A DNA stretch of 64,000 nucleotides from Symbiopectobacterium purcellii (GTDB lineage: Bacteria; Pseudomonadota; Gammaproteobacteria; Enterobacterales; Enterobacteriaceae), in NCBI RefSeq assembly GCF_019797845.1, contig NZ_CP081864.1, positions 2,108,001 to 2,172,000 on the forward strand, given 5' to 3'. Below, piece after piece: positions 51,790 through 63,483 of this stretch; position 1 is the first letter of the stretch; each line of letters opens with the position of its first letter. The notes beneath the pieces were generated by a model, which worked only from the letters and a program-made list of their open reading frames with translations, did no database searches and was not told the DNA's origin. A program made the position numbers and the translations under genes.

Positions 51790-52827
51790 ATGAAAACACC
51801 TGTATTTTCCGATGATATGTTGCTGAACCGCGTGTTGCTGTTAGCGGCATTGGCTATCGTCATGATGGGGATCCATCTGGCGGCATCCATCCTCTCCATC
51901 ATTCTGCTCTCCCTGTTTTTGGCTATCGTGCTTGAGCCGGTAGTGGCGCTATTGTGTCGTACACGTCTACCGCGTTCTCTGGTTGTGGTGTTGCTGGGCG
52001 GCGTATTGTTGATGCTGTTGGTTTACGTCCTGCTCCGGATGGTGGCGGCGTTGCCTGAGTTAAATCAAATGAGCCTGCAAATGCGCAGCCTGCTGACGCG
52101 TCAGCTTGCCGTCGGTATGGCGCCATTGCAGGAATTGGGGCTAACGCTCTCGCCGGAAGCGGCGATGTCGCTGATTGACCCTGGGCAATTTCTTGGACTG
52201 ATCACCCGTATGCTCAGCCATGTATCCAGTTTTTTTTCATCGGCACTGGTGGTGTTTCTGACCGTTATTTTCATGCTGATTGAGGTGCCGGTATTAGTAG
52301 AGAAAATCCAACGGTTGTTTCGCGCGGAATCCTCTGGCATGAAAGCCGTGCGTCGCGGCATTGATAGCGTAACGCAGTATCTGATGCTTAAAACGCTGAT
52401 GAGCGTGTTAAACGGCGTAGCAATCTGGGTGCTGTTAACCATTTTGCAGGTTAAGTTCGCCTTTATTTGGGCTGTGCTGGCCTTTCTGCTGAATTTTATT
52501 CCCGTGCTGGGATCTATTCTGGCGGCAGTGCCGCCTATCATTCAGGCATTTGCCTTTAACGGCATGAGTACAGGTATGGCGGCACTGGCGGCATTTCTGA
52601 TCATCAACCTGATATTGGGCTGGATTGTGGACCCATACCTGTGTGGCCGGAAGCTGAACATTGCCACCAGTGTGGTCTTGATTTCTCTGCTGGTGTGGCA
52701 GGGGTTGTTGGGACTGATCGGCATTTTGTTGGCCGTGCCGCTGACCATGACGCTGAAGTTGATTGTCGAACAGGTTGATGGCGGCGCGCGTTGGGCGCGC
52801 CTGTTGGAGGGGGGAAAAGAAAACTAA
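51790..52827 (+). CDS. AI-2E family permease, TqsA-like
   Basis: A 345-residue membrane protein with the AI-2E (PerM) topology: three N-terminal helices, a periplasmic helical part (LPELNQMSLQMRSLL) and four or five C-terminal helices ending IGILLAVPLTMTLKLIVEQV. It is nearly the length of E. coli TqsA and shares RAIDSV-like and FAFIWAVLAFLLNFIPVLGS segments with it. TqsA exports AI-2 in E. coli, but the family also holds other transporters, so the substrate is an inference. The ATG at 51790 is preferred over the longer frame from 51697. Confidence 0.85.
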   Translation: MKTPVFSDDMLLNRVLLLAALAIVMMGIHLAASILSIILLSLFLAIVLEPVVALLCRTRLPRSLVVVLLGGVLLMLLVYVLLRMVAALPELNQMSLQMRSLLTRQLAVGMAPLQELGLTLSPEAAMSLIDPGQFLGLITRMLSHVSSFFSSALVVFLTVIFMLIEVPVLVEKIQRLFRAESSGMKAVRRGIDSVTQYLMLKTLMSVLNGVAIWVLLTILQVKFAFIWAVLAFLLNFIPVLGSILAAVPPIIQAFAFNGMSTGMAALAAFLIINLILGWIVDPYLCGRKLNIATSVVLISLLVWQGLLGLIGILLAVPLTMTLKLIVEQVDGGARWARLLEGGKEN

Positions 52828-52833
52828 CGTCGG

Positions 52834-53622
52834 TCAGCCATTGAGTAGGGCTAATACCTGCTGGTGAAGCTGCGGATCGCCTGAAGCAACGATATTCCCA
52901 CCGCCTTCAGGACGTCCGCCATCAAGGGTGGTCACGATGCCGCCTGCCTGCTCAATAATCGGGATCAGCGCAGCGATATCATAAGGTTGCAGGCCATATT
53001 CCACGCTGATATCAATGTGGCCAGCGGCCAGCATAGCCATGGCATAGCACTCTCCGCCATAACGGGTCATCAGGGTTTGCTGTGTCAGGGGCTGAAAATG
53101 GATGCCAGGATGGCGTGGAACCGGTTCGGGGGAGGTGGTGTGTAGAATAGCTTGCGACAGCGATAGATTTTTACGCGTTTGCAACGCATGCTCACCATAG
53201 GGGCCCCGATACCAGGATTGAACCCCATCGGCCCAGAAGCGTTCTTGCGTAAACGGCTGACTCATCATGCCCATAACGGCGCGCCCGTGATGCAGTAACC
53301 CCATCAGCGTTCCCCACACGGGAATGCCGCACAGAAAGGGCCGGGTTCCGTCAACCGGATCTAATATCCATTGGGTTTCACCATCACCAACTGCGCCGAA
53401 CTCCTCGCCCAAAATCGCATGTTCAGGGTAATGTGCGCTAATCAGTGCGCGAATGGCGCGCTCCGCTTCTCGATCGGCGTCAGTCACCGGGTCGAAGCGA
53501 AAACCTTCCTTTGGCTTATTGCCAATGTGGAGGTTTTGCGTTGAACGATAGCGAGGGAGGGTCTGCTCGGCTGCGGCATCGGTCAGCGTGTGAAAAAAAG
53601 CAATATCAGGTAAGTTATGCAC
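52834..53622 (-). CDS. Inositol-monophosphatase family protein, histidinol-phosphatase type
   Basis: A 262-residue Mg-dependent phosphatase. Metal ligands are in ILGEEFG (Glu), WILDPVDGTRPF (Asp-Asp pair) and YDIAALIPIIEQAGG. The layout resembles HisN-type histidinol phosphatases, which differ from the HisB enzyme of E. coli. A broader sugar or inositol phosphate role is possible. It converges with the TqsA-like permease and is divergent from the pdxK remnant. Confidence 0.85.
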   Translation of the reverse strand: MHNLPDIAFFHTLTDAAAEQTLPRYRSTQNLHIGNKPKEGFRFDPVTDADREAERAIRALISAHYPEHAILGEEFGAVGDGETQWILDPVDGTRPFLCGIPVWGTLMGLLHHGRAVMGMMSQPFTQERFWADGVQSWYRGPYGEHALQTRKNLSLSQAILHTTSPEPVPRHPGIHFQPLTQQTLMTRYGGECYAMAMLAAGHIDISVEYGLQPYDIAALIPIIEQAGGIVTTLDGGRPEGGGNIVASGDPQLHQQVLALLNG

Positions 53623-53763
53623 GATGATGTCCCTTCTAATGCAGTTCTAGTTTCGGCAATGCCGCTGCTTGTTCAGCAACGCGCGCTTCTGTCGGTATTC
53701 AGGATTGCGCGTTTGCGCTATCCTGACACCTTGAACTCGATGGTCTTCACTACGGATGTTAAC

Positions 53764-53775
53764 GATAACGTTATC
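53764..53775. repeat. Perfect 12-base palindrome upstream of pdxK
   Basis: GATAACGTTATC is its own reverse complement. It lies 19 bases before the pdxK start and overlaps the expected transcript start region, so it may be an operator. Confidence 0.35.
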
Positions 53776-53794
53776 ATCTAGATAAAGGAATAAC

Positions 53795-54359
53795 ATGCAG
53801 TACGTACCCATTACGCCGGACGCGGAAAGCGCCCATTTTCATTCCGGGCCTGCACACTATGATGTGATATCCATTCAGTCACAGGTGGTTTATGGTTGCG
53901 TAGGGAACAGTATCGCGGTACCGGCGCTATCGCAACATGGGTTGCGCGTGGCATTGGTGCCTACCGTCATTCTTAGCAATACGCCTCATTATCCTAGCTG
54001 TTATGGCGGGAAAATTCCGGTCGAATGGTTTGAAGGTTTTCTGCAAGGTCTGCTGGAGCGGGGGGCATTGACCCATGCACGTGCTATCGTCATTGGCTAT
54101 ATCGGCACGACCACACTGGTGCCGCCGTTAGTAGCCTGGCTTAAACAGGTGCGCACCTCTTGGCCGGACACAGCACAACCGCTTGCCGATTGCGCCGAAA
54201 GGCACTGGCGATCTGTTCTGTGCTGAACTGACCGCAGCGTTACTCGCAGGGCAATCTCCGGCCCACGCTGCTCAACATGCCTGTTATCAGGTGGAACGCT
54301 CCGTGTTGAAAACCCAGTTGGCCGAAAGTGAAGAGCTTTGCCTGGCTCCATTGGTGTAA
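53795..54359 (+). pseudogene. pdxK: Pyridoxine/pyridoxal kinase pdxK with a large internal deletion
   Basis: The first 125 residues match PdxK: ISIQSQVVYGCVGNSIAVPA, VPTVILSNTPHYPSCYGGKI and GYIGTTTLVPPLVAWLKQV. After SWPDT the frame turns into nonsense (AQPLADCAERHW) and stops. The C-terminus follows in another frame as NRLPIAPKGTGDLFCAELTA to CLAPLV and TAA at 54357-54359, with the ATP-site aspartate in GTGDLF. About 100 residues of the middle, including the region that follows PDT in E. coli PdxK (VDPVIGD), are gone. The join lies near 54165-54175. The gene cannot make an active kinase. Confidence 0.9.
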
Positions 54360-54390
54360 GGGGATAACGACAGTGACAATCAATGCGTAT

Positions 54391-54417
54391 TGTTGTAACT
54401 CTGTTTTAGTTACAACA
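54391..54417 (+). terminator. Hairpin after the pdxK remnant
   Basis: TGTTGTAACT at 54391-54400 pairs perfectly with AGTTACAACA at 54408-54417, followed by an AT-rich stretch with several T runs. It probably ends pdxK transcription. Confidence 0.55.
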
Positions 54418-54553
54418 TATATTTTATTTTATTAACTACCACACTCCTGTGATAATCGATTTTATGAATAAAACCCAATCAGCAGTATCTGAAGGGCAGG
54501 CGATACTAAAACCATGATCGCGCTTCACTTTTTTTCTTGTGCTTGCAAATAGA

Positions 54554-54572
54554 ATTGAAACTCGATTTCATT
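54554..54572. promoter_or_regulatory. KdgR-like operator upstream of pemB
   Basis: ATTGAAACTCGATTTCATT matches the palindromic KdgR consensus (AATRAAAYRNYRTTTYATT) at all but about three positions, with TGAAA and TTTCA arms five bases apart. It ends 24 bases before the pemB start. In Dickeya KdgR represses pectinase genes until KDG accumulates. Confidence 0.55.
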
Positions 54573-54596
54573 TTATTAATCTGCATGGGGTGAGAA

Positions 54597-55853
54597 GTGA
54601 AATATCAGCCATTCTCCGGTATTGCTGCTGCGGTGTCCGTTTCGTTGCTGCTAGCGGCTTGTCAAACAGCAACGCCGCCACAGGCGCAGTATCAGCCTTC
54701 ATTCCCAGGAACGACACAACGACCTGTGCTTTCCAGCGATGAGGCCGCGCGTTTTACGCAACAGCACTATTTTGCCTATCGTGGCCTCTATGCTTCACCC
54801 ATTGCTGACGCCTGGACTCCGCAGCCTATCAACATCGCTTCAGTGAATACGCCCTATGTGGTGGGCCCCAGCAAAGGGATTGATGGCGCTAGTTACACGC
54901 AGATTCAAGACGCAGTAAATGCGGCATTGCAGCAGCAGAAAGGCAATCAGCGTATTTATATCAAAGTGCAGCCAGGAACTTACATCGGCACGGTTTATGT
55001 GCCTGCCGAAGCGCCGCCGATCACGCTGTTTGGCGCAGGCGATACACCGGAAAAAACCGTCATCTCACTGGGATTAGACTCGATGATTTCACCGGCCACC
55101 TACCGCACGCTGGTGAATGCTAATCAACAATATCAGTCTGGCGATCCTGCCTGGTATATGTATGACGTTTGTGCATCGAAGCAGAACAAAACGATTGATA
55201 CCATCTGCGCTGCGGTTTTATGGTCACAGAGCGATGAGTTTCAGTTAAAAAACCTGACAGTGGTGAACTCGCTGCTGGATACGGTAGACAGTGGTACACA
55301 TCAGGGCGTCGCGCTACGAACAGATGGCGATAAGGTTCAACTAGAGCAGGTGCGCTTGATTGGGCGGCAAGATACCTTCTTCGTCAACACCAGTGATAAA
55401 AAGAATAATTACGTCACCGATCACTACAGCCGCGCCTATATCAAAGACAGCTATATCGAAGGTGATGTTGACTACGTTTTTGGCCGTGCCACTGCCGTGT
55501 TTGATAACGTACGCTTCCATACCGTATCTACGCGGAAATCAAAAGAAGCCTATGTGTTCGCCCCCGATACCATGCCGTGGGTAAAACACGGTTTCCTGGT
55601 GATCAACAGCGCGCTGACATCCGACAGTGGCTATAAATCAGGTAAGCAAAGGGCAAACATGGGCCGGGTCTGGGATCAGGGGGCGCGTCAAACCGGTTAT
55701 TTGCCCGGCAAAACGGCAAATGGCCAGTTAGTGATTCGCGATAGCACCGTTGATAGCGGCTATGATTTGCTCAATCCGTGGAGTGCAGCCGCCACGACCA
55801 GCAGACCATTCAAAGGCAATTGGACAAACTGGGCAAGGCGATTTTCATCCTGA
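54597..55853 (+). pseudogene. pemB: Pectin methylesterase PemB-type lipoprotein, C-terminus replaced by deletion join
   Basis: A 418-codon frame. A lipoprotein signal (lipobox LLAAC near residue 22) and all pectinesterase motifs are present: GTYIGTVYVPA, HQGVALRTDG, GRQDTFFV, DVDYVFGRA and the arginine motif in MGRVWDQGAR. Genuine pemB sequence ends after RPFKGN at about 55819; the last ten codons (WTNWARRFSS) are out-of-frame ATPase sequence. The family continues by some tens of residues more, so the loss is small and the catalytic part is complete; activity is possible. It demethylates pectic oligomers at the outer membrane. The GTG at 54597 follows GGGG. A KdgR-like box lies upstream. Confidence 0.82.
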
Positions 55854-57608
55854 TTTTGGTCATGATGGCAGCCCTGTTTGTTTTCAGCATCCTGTTCCGC
55901 GATATGCCGGTTTCTGAATTAACGCTCTCATTAATTAGCCTGGCAGTTGCCTCCGTACCGGAAGGGTTGCCTGCAATTATTTCGATCATCCTATCGTTGG
56001 GTGTGCAGGCCATGGCGCGTCAACGCGCCATTATTCGCAAACTACCCACGGTAGAGACCCTGGGGGCGATGACGGTTATCTGCTCTGATAAAACCGGCAC
56101 CCTGACCATGAACGAAATGACGGTCAAAGCCATTATCACTGCGGATACGGTCTATCGTGTCGATGGCGACAGTTACGAACCGGTAGGCGCGATCCACTCA
56201 CTGGACGATTCTCAGCCGGTATCCATTGCCCCAGAGTCATTGCTTGCGCGCTATCTGCGTACCATCGATTTATGCAATGACAGCCAACTGATCAAAGACG
56301 ATAGCGGTTTTTGGAAAATCACCGGAGGCCCAACCGAAGGGGCACTCAAAGTGCTGGCCGCCAAAGCAACGTTGCCTGCGGTGGAAACAGAACTGCGCAG
56401 TAAAATCCCGTTTGATTCTCAATACAAGTATATGGCAACCCATTATCGGGTCGGCACCGAAGAGCAGATTTTGATCACCGGTGCCCCCGATGTGCTGTTC
56501 AGACTGTGTCAGCAGCAGCTGACAGATCGTGGCGTTCAACCGTTTGATTTGCGTTATTGGGAAAGCAAAATGGCAGAGTACGCGCGGGAAGGGCTGCGTA
56601 TGGTTGCCGCCGCCTGGAAACCCACCGCTGAAGGACAAGACGCGCTGACACATCAGGACCTGGAGCAGGGCGCGGTATTTCTTGGCATCGCAGGCATGAT
56701 GGATCCGCCACGTCCAGAGGCTATTACGGCAATCAGCGACTGTTTGCAGGCAGGCATTCGCGTCAAGATGATCACCGGTGACCATCCGGAAACGGCGATG
56801 AGCATAGGGAAAATGCTCGGTATTGGCAATGCTGACAACGCGATCACCGGTCGCGAGCTGGAAAAAATGGATGCCGAAGCGCTCAGTGCAGCGGCTCAGA
56901 ATTACGACATCTTTGCCCGAACCAGCCCCGAGGACAAGTTCCGACTGGTGCAGGCGCTGCAAACCAAAAAAGAGATTGTTGGTATGACCGGCGATGGTGT
57001 GAACGATGCACCAGCGTTGAAGCAAGCGGACGTCGGGATTGCGATGGGGATAAAGGGCACGGAGGTGACCAAAGAAGCGGCAGATATGGTATTGACCGAT
57101 GACAATTTTGCCACCATCGCCAGCGCCGTGAAAGAAGGGCGGCGCGTCTACGACAACTTGAAAAAAACCATCCTGTTTATTATGCCAACCAACCTGGCGC
57201 AAGGCTTACTGATCATCATCGCGTTTGGCGTTTGTCGGCACCATGATTGCGCTCAGCGCCTTCGCACTGGAAGCCTGGCTCCAACTGCAAGGCCATTCCG
57301 CCGAGCTGATTCGCACGGTCCTGCTACAGACGCTGGTTACTGCACAGTGGTTCTATATGCTTAACTGTCGGGTATCAAACGGCTTCTCCCTAACCAAGGG
57401 ATTATTAGCCAACCGGGGAATTTGGATTGTCAGCGGGGTATTGCTCATGCTGCAACTGGCGATTATCTATCTTCCCTTTATGCAAATGCTGTTTGGCACC
57501 GAGGCGTTGCCATTCCGTTACTGGCTCATCACCTTTGCCATTGGGTTTGTCATGTTCTTGATTGTGGAAGCGGAGAAACCGTTGACGCGTCGCTGGCGCT
57601 CATCGTAA
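55811..57608 (+). pseudogene. Cation-transporting P-type ATPase lacking its N-terminus and an internal segment
   Basis: From the join at 55811 the frame reads QLDKLGKAIFILILVMM and on through the P-type ATPase core: the PEGL motif in SVPEGLPAIIS, the phosphorylation site SDKTGTLTMNE, RVKMITGDHPETAMS and TGDGVNDAPALKQADVG. This is the type II (Ca/Mg-like) class of about 900 residues. The N-terminal 300 or so residues (actuator domain and first helices) are absent. After LIIIA at about 57221 another segment of membrane helices is missing and the frame shifts; the last helices continue from AFVGTMIALSAFALEAWL to 57608. It cannot be functional. Confidence 0.9.
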
Positions 57609-57676
57609 CGCCGATCACGGTGTGCCGCTTTTGCTGAGCGGCACACACCCAGTCTCAACGTTGGGAGAAGGAAAGG

Positions 57677-57958
57677 TTAACGTTTGTTTCCACGGCTGTT
57701 TGCCCACGGATCGACATCATCAACTTTTGCGGCAGGCGCATCTTTCAACGAATTAAGATACAGCGCTTCGACCTCAGCGCGCGCCCACGGAGTTCGACGC
57801 AAAAATGTTAAACTGGATTTGACGCTGGGATCGCTTTTAAAACAATTGATATTAACCAGTTGGCCCAGTTTAACCCAGCCAAAACGTTCAACCAACGCAT
57901 TGACTTGCATTTCAAGGGTTATGCCATGAAGAGGATCTTTTGAAATGTGAGCAGTCAT
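57677..57958 (-). CDS. VF530-family DNA-binding protein (DUF2132)
   Basis: A 93-residue protein with the full VF530 signature: [20 protein letters not shown], then [19 protein letters not shown] and [13 protein letters not shown]. Structures of this family show a small helical fold with a proposed DNA-binding role; function is otherwise unknown. The C-terminal tail is polar. It lies between the ATPase remnant and dat, converging with the former. Confidence 0.9.
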   Translation of the reverse strand: MTAHISKDPLHGITLEMQVNALVERFGWVKLGQLVNINCFKSDPSVKSSLTFLRRTPWARAEVEALYLNSLKDAPAAKVDDVDPWANSRGNKR

Positions 57959-58047
57959 GTAACGTCCGGTAAGGTCATATTTTTGTGATTAAGAAAACGC
58001 GTCTGAAACCCCGGCAGATTACAAGAAAAGCATACAATCAGCAATGG

Positions 58048-58071
58048 TATAATTAGTTACAATTTAACTAA
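58048..58071 (+). promoter_or_regulatory. Likely dat promoter with overlapping inverted repeat
   Basis: A perfect -10 TATAAT lies at 58048-58053 in an AT-rich stretch, overlapping the repeat TTAGTT (58053-58058), seven bases, AACTAA (58066-58071). The repeat covers the expected start of transcription, so a repressor may bind there. No good -35 is visible. Confidence 0.35.
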
Positions 58072-58245
58072 ATTAAGTCTGCCTGATGCTGTTTTTTGTT
58101 ATTTATTTCTGCACGAAATCCCAGCAATGTCCCCACAAAATAAAATATTGAGTCCACTGCTCAAACAACATATATTAGCCGCGTTTTTTACCCCTTAACC
58201 ATTATTCAACCCGGCGTTAACCATACCCCCGGTTGTAGGAGTGAT

Positions 58246-59631
58246 ATGATGACGGATAAAGTCCGTATTGATACTTTGAGTGCTAATTCATTACCGCAAC
58301 GCAATGAAACCTTTTTAGCAAGACAAGCTGAATTTGAATCTAATGTCAGGAGCTATCCCCGCAAATTGCCCTTGGCCATTGCCAAAGCGCAGGGCGTTTG
58401 GATTACTGATGTTGAGAATAATCAATATCTTGACTGCCTTGCCGGTGCCGGAACCTTGGCTCTCGGCCATAATCATCCTGATGTGCTTCAAAGCATTCAA
58501 AGTGTCATTACCAGTGGCTTACCGTTACACACCCTTGACCTGACCACGCCGTTAAAAGATGAATTCTCCTCTTATCTGCTGTCATTGCTACCGGGCCAGG
58601 GCAAAGAGTATTGCTTGCAGTTTACTGGGCCTTCCGGTGCCGATGCCGTTGAGGCTGCACTAAAACTGGCTAAAAAAGTGACCGGTCGTTCAGGTGTGAT
58701 CAGTTTCTCCGGGGGCTATCACGGAATGACCCACGGGGCGCTCGCTGTCACGGGTAACCTGTCACCGAAAGAAGCTGTCGATGGCATGATGCCTGAAGTG
58801 CAGTTTATGCCTTACCCGAACCAATACCGTTGCCCGCTGGGCATTGGCGGCGAGGCTGGCGTTAACGCGCTGACCTACTACTTTGACAATCTGATCAACG
58901 ATGTCGAAAGTGGGGTGCGCAAGCCTGCAGCGGTAATCCTTGAAGCCCTTCAAGGAGAAGGGGGCGTCAACCCGGCACCTGCCGAGTGGCTGCAACGTAT
59001 TCGCAAAGTGACTCAGGAACATTGCATTGTCCTGATTATCGATGAAGTACAGGCCGGTTTTGCTCGTACCGGTAAACTGTTCGCGTTTGAACACGCAGGC
59101 ATCGAACCTGATATCATTGTCATGTCTAAAGCGGTCGGTGGCGGTTTACCGCTGGCAGTGCTTGGCATCAAAAAGCAGTTCGATGCCTGGGCGCCAGGTC
59201 ACCACACCGGCACTTTCCGTGGTAACCAGCTGGCAATGGCCACCGGTCTGACTACGCTCAAAATCCTTAAAGACGATCGGATTGCAGATAAAGTGGCAGT
59301 ACAGGGCGAATGGCTGAAAGCCAAGTTGGCCGAACTGCAAAAACGCTACCCGGTGATGGGGCATGTACGCGGACTGGGTTTAATGATCGGCATAGAGATC
59401 GTCAAACCTCATGAAGCGCAGGATCAGATGGGATGCCACCCTGCGGATGGTGAGCTTTCTGCACTGTTGCAGAAAAAATGTTTTGAAGCTGGCCTGATCC
59501 TTGAAAGAGGTGGCCGCAACGGTTGCGTATTGCGTCTGTTGCCTTCACTGCTCATCACCAATGCCGAGTTGGATATTTTCCTCGATAAATTCGAAAGTGC
59601 CTTGCTGAGCGCTGGCGTCAAGCCTGTTTAA
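58246..59631 (+). CDS. dat: Diaminobutyrate--2-oxoglutarate transaminase
   Basis: A 461-residue class III aminotransferase that makes L-2,4-diaminobutyrate from aspartate semialdehyde and glutamate. Motifs are [53 protein letters not shown], the PLP aspartate in [17 protein letters not shown], and the Schiff-base lysine in [21 protein letters not shown] precedes the ATG. It is followed 17 bases later by ddc, the two steps of 1,3-diaminopropane synthesis. Confidence 0.93.
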   Translation: MMTDKVRIDTLSANSLPQRNETFLARQAEFESNVRSYPRKLPLAIAKAQGVWITDVENNQYLDCLAGAGTLALGHNHPDVLQSIQSVITSGLPLHTLDLTTPLKDEFSSYLLSLLPGQGKEYCLQFTGPSGADAVEAALKLAKKVTGRSGVISFSGGYHGMTHGALAVTGNLSPKEAVDGMMPEVQFMPYPNQYRCPLGIGGEAGVNALTYYFDNLINDVESGVRKPAAVILEALQGEGGVNPAPAEWLQRIRKVTQEHCIVLIIDEVQAGFARTGKLFAFEHAGIEPDIIVMSKAVGGGLPLAVLGIKKQFDAWAPGHHTGTFRGNQLAMATGLTTLKILKDDRIADKVAVQGEWLKAKLAELQKRYPVMGHVRGLGLMIGIEIVKPHEAQDQMGCHPADGELSALLQKKCFEAGLILERGGRNGCVLRLLPSLLITNAELDIFLDKFESALLSAGVKPV

Positions 59632-59648
59632 GTGGAGTGAGCCATCAA

Positions 59649-61767
<2,119 letters not shown>

Positions 61768-62691
61768 CTACTGATATTGAATATAAACCGGCTGAGGCTG
61801 CAAACGTAGCACTTCAGCCTTGGATAACAGTCTGTGTGGCGGTTTTCTCATATCGTTCTTGTAGAAAATCTTGATGCCCGGATACAACACGCTATGTTCA
61901 GCAGAGACGACTTTTTCATAGGTCGCCATTTTGGTTTCTGGAGCACCCGCCCCGTCCATGCTCAATATGACCTGCACGTTAGGATCTGATTTTACTTTAT
62001 CAAATCCCGTCACCATCTTTTTGGTGAAACGATGAACAACTAACACTTTCGGTGGCAGATTATATTTCACAACCAAAGCAGAAAGATAATCAACGACTCT
62101 GTTGATATCCTTGTCGTTAATTGTGCCAATTCTGGCACCCGGAATGGATTTCCCCATCATAATAAATTCAGGGTCTATGCCCAGATGTACATCCGACTCA
62201 ATAAGGAAAGGTTCAAGACGGGATATCTCACGGTGCAAATCGCTCAGTCCAGGCTGAACATCCAGAATCAGAACTGCACCTGGTGTCATCCTCACCACAG
62301 ACAGCGCTTTATCTATTTGCATATTACTCATACGGTTACGGTAGAATCCGTCACGCCCAGGCTGATTGCTTGCTACGGTAGCAATATACTCCAATCCCGG
62401 AATGACAGGCTTTGATGGGTCTGCCTTTTCCCATTCCTGCGCTTCAGCGGTTAATTTTTTCCACAGTTCAGGAGCCGGATATTCCCCTAATATGCCCATT
62501 CTTCGGGAGTTGAAATTACCATAATAAACAACCAGTCTGTTTGTAGGAATAATCCCTGCTCGGCCACTTGATGTGTAAAATTTGTCGACACTCTCCATTC
62601 GTGGCGGTGTTGTTGACAGAGTGCCTTGGGCATTAGTAGGTAAAAATATATTCAACGTTGAGGCAACCATTAACACCCAAATTTTCTTCAT
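61768..62691 (-). CDS. Unrecognised secreted protein, probably barrel fold
   Basis: A 307-residue protein with a signal peptide (MKKIWVLMVASTLNIFLPTN) starting at 62691, with AAGGA five bases before the ATG. I do not know a named family. The mature part has regular strand-helix units: GIIPTNRLVVYYGNFNSRRM, KPVIPGLEYIATVASNQPGR, GAVLILDVQPGLSDLHREI, VHLGIDPEFIMMGKSIPG and LPPKVLVVHRFTKKMV, which suggests a TIM-barrel hydrolase-like fold. Acidic residues in LDVQPG and LGIDPEF could be catalytic. It stands alone between ampC and chemoreceptor remnants, on the minus strand. Confidence 0.6.
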   Translation of the reverse strand: MKKIWVLMVASTLNIFLPTNAQGTLSTTPPRMESVDKFYTSSGRAGIIPTNRLVVYYGNFNSRRMGILGEYPAPELWKKLTAEAQEWEKADPSKPVIPGLEYIATVASNQPGRDGFYRNRMSNMQIDKALSVVRMTPGAVLILDVQPGLSDLHREISRLEPFLIESDVHLGIDPEFIMMGKSIPGARIGTINDKDINRVVDYLSALVVKYNLPPKVLVVHRFTKKMVTGFDKVKSDPNVQVILSMDGAGAPETKMATYEKVVSAEHSVLYPGIKIFYKNDMRKPPHRLLSKAEVLRLQPQPVYIQYQ

Positions 62692-62839
62692 AAGCATCCT
62701 TTCATTTTTTCCTGGTAACACATTCACTGGTTATAATCTGAAACACTTTAACCGTCAGGACCTATATATAAGCAGTTGACGTTCAATGGCATTGAAACCA
62801 ATGTAAAATTAGCGAGTTTGCTCTACAAATGGTTTGTGC

Positions 62840-63419
62840 CAGCAACAAGGATTGCTCCTCAAGCGAACTGGCCGCAGCGGACATCTCCTGAACCAATGCT
62901 GAGTTTTGCTGGGTTACGCCATCCATTTCATTGACGGCAATGCTGACCTGGCTGATGCCTTTTGCCTGCTCATCTTATCCTTAACCGCACTGGCGCTGCG
63001 TTGTGCAACATCGCATAGCCACCGCCTTCCCAGGGTTTTATCTGGTTAACACGCTGTTGTAATGACGCGAGAGAAATATCCGAGGTCACAACGCCCCACA
63101 GCTTCCCCTGTGACACAATGGGCGCTGCTACAGAAGTCAACAGCGTTGGAACACCGTTGTAGGCATAGGAATAGGGTTCAATCAGCGTATCTTTTTGACT
63201 CTTTTGCGGCAACAGGTAGTAATCGCCCTGTCCCGGTGTCGCATAAGATAACAGCGGGTGCATGTTAAATGCTCCGGCCTGATCGCGATCGACAAACCAG
63301 GCATAGCGACCGTTTGGTGCCTGACCAGGCTGTACGGCAAACTCCGCATCCCGCCCGTCGAACGCGTCTGAGTAGTCACTGCATGCCTTTTTCCGGTAAG
63401 CTGGTGCCATCTCTGACAT
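62840..63419 (-). pseudogene. Methyl-accepting chemotaxis protein remnant with internal deletions
   Basis: On the minus strand, 63419-63005 encodes part of a periplasmic dCache sensor domain (RYAWFVDRDQAGAFNMHPLL, SVAAPIVSQGKLWGVVTSDI). It then joins, near 63000, to AQRSASAVKD, a piece of the cytoplasmic signalling helix, and again near 62975 to EQAKGISQVSIAVNEMDG and VTQQNSALVQEMSAAASSLE from the end of that domain. The second transmembrane helix, HAMP and the CheA/CheW tip are gone, the N-terminus is missing and the C-terminus runs into non-homologous DNA near 62840. The remnant cannot signal. Confidence 0.85.
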
Positions 63420-63483
63420 TCCGCCATGACCCGCTGTGGATCATGACGAGTTTGCACTAATGGAATCAGACGTGAGGACTACC

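Noticed and set aside
56270..57202. 310-codon minus-strand frame
   Set aside because: Exact antisense of the P-type ATPase core with DKTGTLT and TGDGVNDAP motifs.
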